Shown here: positions 1 to 4,917 of the stretch, in pieces
Layout: each line of letters starts with the position of its first letter
How positions within the stretch are numbered: the first letter of the stretch is position 1
Notes under the pieces: model-generated
Told to the model about the DNA's origin: nothing
Database searches by the model: none
The model's input: the letters and a program-made list of their open reading frames with translations, nothing else
Made by a program: the position numbers and the translations under genes
Source of the DNA: Schleiferiaceae bacterium
GTDB lineage: Bacteria > Bacteroidota > Bacteroidia > Flavobacteriales > Schleiferiaceae
NCBI GenBank assembly: GCA_030829675.1
Contig: JAURAE010000076.1
Location: 1 to 5,796 of the forward strand
Length of the DNA stretch: 5,796 nucleotides
Direction of reading: 5' to 3'

Positions 1-2255
1 GCCTTTAACATCAATGCATTGTAATCGTCCATAGCCTCTTCAAATTGCTTCAATGGACCTTCCATATCCAAGCCTGCCGTCACTGCAAAACAACCTACAT
101 AATCTTGTACACTCCCTTCAGGCGCCACAAAATCTGCAAGACTTTGGAACTTAGACTTCTCACCCGTCTGACGCAGGGCATAGAAACTGCCTAATTCCCC
201 ATTTTCGCCAAGCTTAATTTCTTCACCGGCACTATTTGCAGGAAAAATTCCATAGGCTGCCTTGAGCGTCAGCCATCCGCCCTTCTTAATATCACGAAGC
301 ATGGCCTGCGCATCTTTAAAGAGCTTTTGGGCTTCCTCACCCACCACCTTATCCTCAAGAATTCTTGGGTACTTTCCAAAGAGCTGCCAAGTCTGGAAGA
401 ACGGCGTCCAGTCGATGTATGGAATAATATCACCCACAGCAATATCATGTACCTGCTTGCTGCCAATGAATTTTGGCGTAGGAACAGTGCTTTTATCAAA
501 GACCAATTTTGGCTTGTTCTGCTGCGCAAATTTGAAAGGTACCAAAGCCTTGCGCTCGCGTTGCTTCGCATACCCTTCTCTCACCTTTTCAAGCGAGGCT
601 TTCTCTTGTAACACATAGGTAGGGCCTTCGCTTGAAAGCAGCTTGGAACTCACACCTACTGCCCGGCTCGCATCATTAACATGCATAACCGCACCGCTGT
701 ACTCCGGATCAATCTTCACCGCAGTATGCGCTCTCGAAGTGGTCGCACCACCGATGAGCAATGGGATGTGCATATTCAGGCGCTCCATTTCCTTGGCGAT
801 ATGAATCATTTCATCCAAGGACGGTGTGATCAGTCCACTAAGCCCCAAGATATCAACTTGGTGCTCTTGGGCAGCTTGTAAAATCTTCTCTGGCGGCACC
901 ATCACCCCGAGGTCAATGATTTCGAAGTTGTTACATGCGAGTACAACACCTACAATGTTTTTACCGATATCGTGCACATCTCCTTTCACAGTAGCTAGTA
1001 GCACCTTTCCTGCGCTCGAAGAGGTTCCTTCTTCTTTTTCGGCTTCTAAGTAGGGCATTAAATACGCCACAGCTTTTTTCATGACTCGGGCACTCTTTAC
1101 AACCTGAGGCAAGAACATTTTCCCTTCCCCGAACAAATCACCGACAATATTCATACCGTCCATCAGTGGCCCCTCAATCACTTCGAGTGGTCGTGCGAAC
1201 TGCTGGCGTGCCTCCTCGACATCTTCGTCGATAAATTCCGTAATTCCCTTGATTAGGGCATGTTCCAAACGCTTTGCAACGGACTCATTGCGCCACTCGA
1301 GGACCTTCGCTTCGTCCTTGACTGTGCCTTCTACAGTCTGCGCAAAGTCGAGCAATCGCTCTGTAGCATCTTCTCTTCGATCGAATAAGACGTCCTCAAT
1401 GTAGGTCATTAATTCTTTATCGACCTCTTCGTAGACCTCAAGCATCGTTGGGTTCACAATACCCATGCTCATACCGTTTTGAATGGCGTGGTACAAGAAA
1501 GAAGCATGCATAGCCTCTCTTACCGTGTTGTTACCGCGGAAGCTAAAGCTCACGTTACTTACCCCGCCGCTCACTTTGGCGTACGGAAGGTTTTCACGAA
1601 TCCATTTGGTAGCACGGAAAAAGTCTAATGCATTTAAGCGGTGCTCCTCCATACCCGTGGCTACAGGGAAAATATTGGGATCGAAAATGATGTCTTCCGG
1701 TGGGAAGCCTACCTTCTCGGTCAGTACCCTATATGAACGCTCACAGATTTCTATGCGACGCTCGTAGTTATCTGCCTGGCCATCCTCATCAAATGCCATA
1801 ACAATGACTGCCGCACCGAAGCGCTTGATGGTGGTGGCTTGATGGATGAATTCTTCTTCACCACCCTTTAAGGAAATGGAATTGACCACACATTTTCCCT
1901 GGACACACTTGAGTCCTGCCTCGATAATCTCCCATTTAGAAGAATCGATCATGATCGGAATGCGCGATATATCAGGCTCTGCGGCGATCAAATTCAAGAA
2001 GGTGGTCATAGCTTCGACCCCATCAATCATCCCTTCGTCCATGTTAACGTCCAAAATTTGGGCACCCCCTTCTACTTGGTCGCGCGCAATATCCAAGGCT
2101 TCGTCAAACTGACGCTCTTTTATTAAGCGTAAAAACTTGCGCGATCCCGTCACATTCGTACGCTCACCCACATTAACAAAGTTGGTCTCCTCAGTGATCA
2201 CCAGTGGCTCTAACCCACTGAGTCGCATAGGACGTGGTGGTAGTTTAGTGCTCAT
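1..2255 (-). CDS. metH: Methionine synthase, large part: pterin, B12-cap, B12 and reactivation domains (3' end beyond window)
   Basis: This open frame runs from an ATG at 2255 to the left edge, giving 751 codons with no stop. It corresponds to E. coli MetH from about residue 332 onward, with the homocysteine domain missing. Visible in order: a pterin/methyl-tetrahydrofolate domain (about residues 25-290; NVGERTNVTGS at 28-38, IDSSKW 103-108, DPNIF from 192); a helical B12 cap (about 315-410; FGEGKMFLPQ); the cobalamin domain with DVHDIGK, whose His428 is the expected cobalt ligand, with Asp426 and Ser479 completing the usual triad, then GGATTS 502-507; and the start of the AdoMet reactivation domain (DWTPFF from 615, YGIFPAN 668-674). 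Roughly 140 C-terminal residues, including the SAM-binding loop, should lie outside. The cytosolic protein would transfer methyl from methyl-THF through cob(I)alamin to homocysteine, working with the product of the gene at 2245-3237. No clear SD precedes the ATG, so expression is probably coupled to the upstream gene. A start at Met10 (MRLSGLEP) is possible. Confidence 0.96.
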   Translation of the reverse strand, partial: MSTKLPPRPMRLSGLEPLVITEETNFVNVGERTNVTGSRKFLRLIKERQFDEALDIARDQVEGGAQILDVNMDEGMIDGVEAMTTFLNLIAAEPDISRIPIMIDSSKWEIIEAGLKCVQGKCVVNSISLKGGEEEFIHQATTIKRFGAAVIVMAFDEDGQADNYERRIEICERSYRVLTEKVGFPPEDIIFDPNIFPVATGMEEHRLNALDFFRATKWIRENLPYAKVSGGVSNVSFSFRGNNTVREAMHASFLYHAIQNGMSMGIVNPTMLEVYEEVDKELMTYIEDVLFDRREDATERLLDFAQTVEGTVKDEAKVLEWRNESVAKRLEHALIKGITEFIDEDVEEARQQFARPLEVIEGPLMDGMNIVGDLFGEGKMFLPQVVKSARVMKKAVAYLMPYLEAEKEEGTSSSAGKVLLATVKGDVHDIGKNIVGVVLACNNFEIIDLGVMVPPEKILQAAQEHQVDILGLSGLITPSLDEMIHIAKEMERLNMHIPLLIGGATTSRAHTAVKIDPEYSGAVMHVNDASRAVGVSSKLLSSEGPTYVLQEKASLEKVREGYAKQRERKALVPFKFAQQNKPKLVFDKSTVPTPKFIGSKQVHDIAVGDIIPYIDWTPFFQTWQLFGKYPRILEDKVVGEEAQKLFKDAQAMLRDIKKGGWLTLKAAYGIFPANSAGEEIKLGENGELGSFYALRQTGEKSKFQSLADFVAPEGSVQDYVGCFAVTAGLDMEGPLKQFEEAMDDYNALMLK

Positions 2256-3237
2256 AGGTTCTTGGGCTATAATTTTTAGATAAGTCCGCAATGGCCTTTA
2301 TGTGCGCCGGAGAGGTACCGCAGCAACCACCAATGATGTTGACTAAATTCAAATCCAAATAATCCTTGATCTGCGCTGCCATCTGCTCTGGTGTCTCGTC
2401 ATATTCTCCGAACGCATTCGGCAATCCTGCATTTGGATGCGCACTAACAGCAAACGGCGCTTTGGCATCTAATGTTTGCAGATAAGGCATTAATTGTTTG
2501 GCACCCAAGGCACAATTCAAACCAACACTGAGTAATGGTGAGTGGCTTACGGAAATTAAAAACGCCTCCGTCGTCTGCCCGCTAAGTGTGCGACCAGAAG
2601 CATCGGTAATGGTACCGCTTAACATAATCGCCACTTCTCTACCCGAAGCGTCTATGGCATCTTGGGCCGCGAAAAGTGCAGCCTTGGCATTGAGTGTATC
2701 AAATACGGTTTCGATCAGCAAAGCATCCACTCCTGCATCAATGAGGGCGACACACTGCTCAAAATAAGTATCCTTCAGGTCGTCAAAGGTCACGGCCCGG
2801 TAGCCTGGATTGTTAACATCAGGGCTTAGCGATGCGGTTTTGTTCGTAGGCCCGACAGAACCTGCAATGAATTTAGGCCCTTGACCTCCTGCCGCCTCAT
2901 AACGTTCGATGGCGCGACGCGCTGCCTCCACAGCGGCAACATTTAGTTCTACTACAAGATCACCCATGTGGTAATCTTCCATGGAGATAGAATTAGAATT
3001 AAAGGTATTGGTTTCAAGAATATCGGCTCCTGCCTCTAGATAGGCGTAATGTATATCTTCAATTGCCTTAGGCTGGGTAAGCACTAAGAGGTCGTTATTC
3101 CCTTTCAACGGGTGAGCATACTCTTTAAAACGTTCACCACGGTAATCCTCTTCTTCAAACTTGTAAGCTTGAATCATGGTACCCATCGCGCCGTCGAGCA
3201 CGAGAATCTTTTCCTTTATGGCCTGTTGTATTGTCAT
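2245..3237 (-). CDS. metH: Methionine synthase, homocysteine-binding (zinc) domain subunit
   Basis: A 330-residue protein that is essentially one homocysteine S-methyltransferase (TIM barrel) domain, matching residues 1 to about 325 of full-length MetH. It opens with the family signature ILVLDGAMGT (11-20) and has LETNTF (74-79) and GSVGPTNKTASLSPD (126-140). It holds all three zinc ligands: Cys242 in GLNCALG and Cys305-Cys306 in IIGGCCGTSP. It would bind and activate homocysteine for methylation by the cobalamin of the partner encoded downstream. The start is well fixed: an in-frame TAG lies seven codons upstream with no other start codon between, and later Mets would remove the LDGAMG motif. 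AAGGAG directly abuts the ATG (zero spacing), which is unusual. The stop overlaps the next gene's start by 11 bases. Transcription passes through a SAM-I riboswitch. A stand-alone BHMT/MmuM-type methyltransferase is a less likely reading, given the adjacent complementary MetH part. Confidence 0.95.
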   Translation of the reverse strand: MTIQQAIKEKILVLDGAMGTMIQAYKFEEEDYRGERFKEYAHPLKGNNDLLVLTQPKAIEDIHYAYLEAGADILETNTFNSNSISMEDYHMGDLVVELNVAAVEAARRAIERYEAAGGQGPKFIAGSVGPTNKTASLSPDVNNPGYRAVTFDDLKDTYFEQCVALIDAGVDALLIETVFDTLNAKAALFAAQDAIDASGREVAIMLSGTITDASGRTLSGQTTEAFLISVSHSPLLSVGLNCALGAKQLMPYLQTLDAKAPFAVSAHPNAGLPNAFGEYDETPEQMAAQIKDYLDLNLVNIIGGCCGTSPAHIKAIADLSKNYSPRTYEH

Positions 3238-3241
3238 CTCC
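3235..3241 (-). promoter_or_regulatory. SD/start-codon segment of the first metH gene, likely sequestered
   Basis: Read on the minus strand, GGAGATG combines the Shine-Dalgarno core with the start codon, with no spacer. It is perfectly complementary over 7 nt to CATCTCC at 3277-3271 in the same leader, leaving a 29-nt loop. Pairing would hide both the SD and the AUG. The complementarity is seen directly; the regulatory role is inferred. Confidence 0.6.
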
Positions 3242-3270
3242 TTGTTGGTTAGGTGCTATGAAGAAAGCGT

Positions 3271-3277
3271 GGAGATG
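3271..3277 (-). promoter_or_regulatory. Putative anti-SD sequestor of the metH leader
   Basis: CATCTCC on the minus strand lies 10 nt after the 3' strand of the SAM-I P1 helix and is the exact reverse complement of GGAGATG at the metH start. No hairpin followed by a U-run occurs between the aptamer and the gene, so control at translation initiation fits better than transcription termination. A weak competing pairing, GGAU (3286-3283) with AUCU just downstream, would use bases also needed for P1. That could link ligand binding to sequestration, but it is only four pairs including a wobble. Confidence 0.5.
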
Positions 3278-3284
3278 CAGAGAT

Positions 3285-3379
3285 CCGTATCATTCCCTTT
3301 CGGGTGGGTGGTGGCACCCGGCGCTTCCGGGTTGCCAAGACTTCACAGGGCCCAATCCCTCCGTCTTTCTTGATAGCGA
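3285..3379 (-). promoter_or_regulatory. SAM-I (S-box) riboswitch upstream of the split metH genes
   Basis: The minus-strand leader matches the S-box core in order. P1 is UCG(C)UAUC (3379-3372) with GAUACGG (3291-3285), with one bulged C. After the AAGA junction, P2 is AAGAC (3367-3363) with GUCUU (3341-3337), enclosing the conserved GGAGGGA..UGG (3362-3352) and the GGGCCC..GAA loop region. Then come GGCAACC (3336-3330), P3 as ACCCGG/CCGGGU (3332-3327 with 3321-3316), GGUGCCA (3318-3312), and a small P4, CCC-GAAA-GGG (3304-3295). This class binds S-adenosylmethionine and normally lowers expression of methionine synthesis genes when SAM is plentiful. That fits its place in front of methionine synthase. 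The class call rests on reading the motif by eye, without a covariance search. Confidence 0.93.
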
Positions 3380-3381
3380 GA

Positions 3382-3389
3382 CAAAAGTA
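3382..3389 (-). promoter_or_regulatory. Bacteroidetes-type -7 promoter element for metH
   Basis: On the minus strand TACTTTTG matches the Bacteroidetes -7 consensus TAnnTTTG. It ends three bases before the 5' strand of P1 of the SAM-I aptamer, so a start of transcription a few bases downstream would put the aptamer at the very 5' end of the mRNA. No convincing TTTG -33 element is seen at the usual spacing upstream. Confidence 0.6.
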
Positions 3390-3443
3390 GAACGGATTTT
3401 TCGAAAATTTAAAATCAAGCACAGACAATTTCATTTTGTTTTC
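3390..3443. other. AT-rich divergent promoter core between metH and metK
   Basis: These 54 bases separate the two oppositely oriented -7 elements and must hold both upstream promoter halves. The stretch is strongly AT-rich and includes a 10-bp palindrome, TTTTCGAAAA (3398-3407). No operator of a known methionine regulator was recognised and no ORF is supported here. Confidence 0.4.
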
Positions 3444-3451
3444 TACTTTTG
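3444..3451 (+). promoter_or_regulatory. Bacteroidetes-type -7 promoter element for metK
   Basis: TACTTTTG matches TAnnTTTG. The surrounding 11-mer TTCTACTTTTG is identical to that of the opposing metH promoter. The 5' strand of the SAM-II P1 helix starts six bases after the element, about where transcription should begin. As on the other side, no clear -33 TTTG is present at the expected distance. Confidence 0.6.
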
Positions 3452-3455
3452 ACGC

Positions 3456-3506
3456 CGTGGAAGGATTTGACTGCTTGCAACCACAGTAAAAAATGCTAAA
3501 TACAGA
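3456..3506 (+). promoter_or_regulatory. SAM-II riboswitch aptamer upstream of metK
   Basis: The metK leader has the compact SAM-II pseudoknot pattern. P1 is GUGG (3457-3460) with CCAC (3481-3484), closing a 20-nt loop that holds the conserved GAUUUGA and GCUUGCAA. An A-rich stretch, AGUAAAAAAU, is followed by the conserved GCUAAA (3495-3500). A short 3' segment CAG (3503-3505) can form the pseudoknot with CUG (3471-3473) in the loop. The order, spacing and conserved bases agree with SAM-II sequences as I remember them (GAUUU...UUGCAA, P1 3' strand, UAAA, GCUAAA). The P1 and P2 helices are short, so the class call is a little less certain than the SAM-I opposite. It would sense S-adenosylmethionine, the product of metK itself, and so provide feedback. 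Confidence 0.82.
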
Positions 3507-3530
3507 TCATAGCATCTCGCTGAGCAAGCA
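3472..3530 (+). promoter_or_regulatory. Alternative (anti-aptamer) hairpin in the metK leader
   Basis: Two nested perfect complements lie here: UGCUUGC (3472-3478) with GCAAGCA (3524-3530), and inside it AUGCUA (3493-3498) with UAGCAU (3510-3515). The 5' arms are conserved parts of the SAM-II aptamer, and the 3' arms lie beyond it. The hairpin and the ligand-bound pseudoknot therefore cannot coexist. The complementarity is direct; the switching role is inferred. Confidence 0.6.
3513..3518 (+). promoter_or_regulatory. Putative sequestor of the metK start codon
   Basis: CATCTC is complementary to GAGATG at 3576-3581, the metK start codon and the three bases before it, and a flanking G-U pair could extend the match to 7. 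It shares CAU with the 3' arm of the inner anti-aptamer stem (UAGCAU, 3510-3515), so the two pairings exclude each other. This gives a simple OFF (SAM bound, start hidden) and ON (no SAM, CAU occupied) model. The loop would be 57 nt, longer than in the metH leader. Confidence 0.45.
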
Positions 3531-3578
3531 ACCACCTCCTTTCTGGCTAACCTAAGAGCAACCCTAAACAGAATAGAG

Positions 3579-4838
3579 ATGTCTTACTTTTTTACATCCG
3601 AAAGCGTGTCCGAAGGGCACCCAGATAAAGTAGCTGATCAAATTTCAGATGCTATAATCGACAACTTCTTGGCCTTCGACCCTCAGTCGAAAGTGGCCGT
3701 TGAAACTCTTGTCACTACAGGTCAAGTGGTTTTGGCCGGCGAAGTAAAATCTTCTGCCTACCTCGACGTTCAAAGCATCACCCGTGGTGTCATTGAGCGC
3801 ATCGGTTATACCAAAAGTGAATATATGTTTGAGGCCAATTCTTGTGGTGTCCTCAGCGCCATCCACGAACAAAGCTCAGATATCAATCAAGGCGTTGACC
3901 GCGGATCTGTTGAGGAACAAGGCGCCGGTGACCAAGGAATGATGTTTGGTTACGCTTCGAACGAAACAGATAACTTCATGCCTTTGGCATTGGACTTGAG
4001 CCATAGAATCCTAAAGAAATTGGCCGAGTTCCGTCGCGACGGCAGCAAGATCGATTACTTACGTCCGGATTCAAAAAGCCAAGTGACCATCGAATACGGC
4101 GATGACCACAAACCTCAACGCATTGAAGCCATCGTAGTAAGCACACAGCACGACGACTTCGGCCCAACGGACGACGCCATGTTGGCGAAAATCAAAAAAG
4201 ACATCGTTGAGCTAGTCATCCCTGCTGTGAAGGCAGAACTCCCCGCACACATCCAAGCGTTGTTCGGCGACGATATCAAATACCACATCAACCCTACGGG
4301 TAAATTCGTCATCGGTGGACCACACGGAGATACCGGATTGACCGGCCGTAAAATCATCGTTGATACCTACGGTGGTAAGGGTGCGCACGGTGGGGGTGCC
4401 TTCTCAGGAAAGGATCCCTCTAAAGTAGACCGTTCCGCGGCCTATGCCACGCGTCACGTAGCGAAGAACCTAGTAGCGGCAGGTATCTGTGACCAAGTTT
4501 TGGTCCAAGTCTCGTATGCTATTGGAGTAGTAGAACCTATGGGGGTGTTCGTAGATACTTACGGTACCGCCAAAGTTGATTTCACCGATGGACAGATTGC
4601 TGCGAAGGTCAAGGAGATCTACGACTTCCGTCCAGGATTGATCGAGCAAGAATTGAAATTGCGTCAGCCCATGTACAGCGAGACTGCTGCCTACGGTCAC
4701 ATGGGACGCGAGCACGAGGTAGTCACCAAAACCTTTACCAGCGCCGACGGCAAATCTGAAATCAGCGTAGATGTAGAGCTCTTCACATGGGAACGCCTGA
4801 ACTTCGTTGACAAATTCAAAGCCGCATTTAACGCATAA
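3579..4838 (+). CDS. metK: S-adenosylmethionine synthetase (methionine adenosyltransferase)
   Basis: A full-length 419-residue MetK, somewhat longer than the 383-residue E. coli enzyme. It makes S-adenosylmethionine from methionine and ATP, releasing phosphate and pyrophosphate, in the cytosol and normally as a tetramer. Motifs in order: GHPDKVADQISDA from 13 with catalytic His14; the flexible-loop region around 98-112; the signature GAGDQG at 115-120; GGPHGDTGLTGRK at 246-258; and the P-loop-like signature GGGAFSGKDPSKVDRSAAY at 271-289. All key residues look intact. The start MSYFFTSESVSEGHPDK is the normal family N-terminus. Only a weak purine stretch (AGAG) precedes the ATG. Divergent from the split metH, with a leader carrying a SAM-II-like riboswitch, it probably forms a single-gene unit ended by the hairpin at 4865-4896. 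Confidence 0.98.
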   Translation: MSYFFTSESVSEGHPDKVADQISDAIIDNFLAFDPQSKVAVETLVTTGQVVLAGEVKSSAYLDVQSITRGVIERIGYTKSEYMFEANSCGVLSAIHEQSSDINQGVDRGSVEEQGAGDQGMMFGYASNETDNFMPLALDLSHRILKKLAEFRRDGSKIDYLRPDSKSQVTIEYGDDHKPQRIEAIVVSTQHDDFGPTDDAMLAKIKKDIVELVIPAVKAELPAHIQALFGDDIKYHINPTGKFVIGGPHGDTGLTGRKIIVDTYGGKGAHGGGAFSGKDPSKVDRSAAYATRHVAKNLVAAGICDQVLVQVSYAIGVVEPMGVFVDTYGTAKVDFTDGQIAAKVKEIYDFRPGLIEQELKLRQPMYSETAAYGHMGREHEVVTKTFTSADGKSEISVDVELFTWERLNFVDKFKAAFNA

Positions 4839-4864
4839 AGAGCGGTTTTAAATACAGTGTAAAG

Positions 4865-4896
4865 AAAAAAACCCGAGCCTACGGCTCGGGTTTTTT
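4865..4896. terminator. Bidirectional rho-independent terminator between convergent genes
   Basis: A perfect 8-bp GC-rich stem, CCCGAGCC (4872-4879) with GGCTCGGG (4883-4890), has a 3-base loop. It is followed by six T on the plus strand and preceded by seven A, which read as T on the minus strand. It lies 26 bases after the metK stop and 21 bases beyond the stop of the convergent gene at 4918, so it can serve both. Confidence 0.93.
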
Positions 4897-4917
4897 ATGC
4901 TCTACATCTAGGTCTTC

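Noticed and set aside
262..2112. Several plus-strand open frames (for example at 262-618, 826-1053, 1483-1767, 1846-2112) opposite the large metH gene
   Set aside because: They lie antisense to a continuous, clearly recognisable MetH reading frame, have no recognisable protein features, and are shadows of its codon pattern.
2245..2255. A frameshift or sequencing error breaking one long metH
   Set aside because: Both products have natural ends with their own linker residues, the second has a good ATG, and a split metH fits what I know of Bacteroidetes.
3398..3407. TTTTCGAAAA palindrome as an operator
   Set aside because: A 10-bp AT-rich palindrome is easily expected by chance in such a stretch, is not centred between the promoters, and matches no regulator site I know.
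3249..3434. 61-codon minus-strand frame through the metH leader, including an ATG at 3293 giving a 14-residue peptide
   Set aside because: It runs straight through the SAM-I aptamer, whose conserved bases explain the sequence. No protein features are visible, and a functional leader peptide is not needed to explain the region.
3176..3452. Plus-strand frames across the metH start and leader
   Set aside because: They overlap the start of the homocysteine-domain gene and the riboswitch antisense, with no recognisable product.
3477..3564. Repeated GCAACCAC (3477-3484 and 3528-3535) and a related GCAACCC (3558-3564) as tandem aptamers
   Set aside because: Only the first copy has the GAUUU, A-rich and GCUAAA blocks of a SAM-II core. 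The second copy is better explained as part of the 3' arm of the alternative hairpin.
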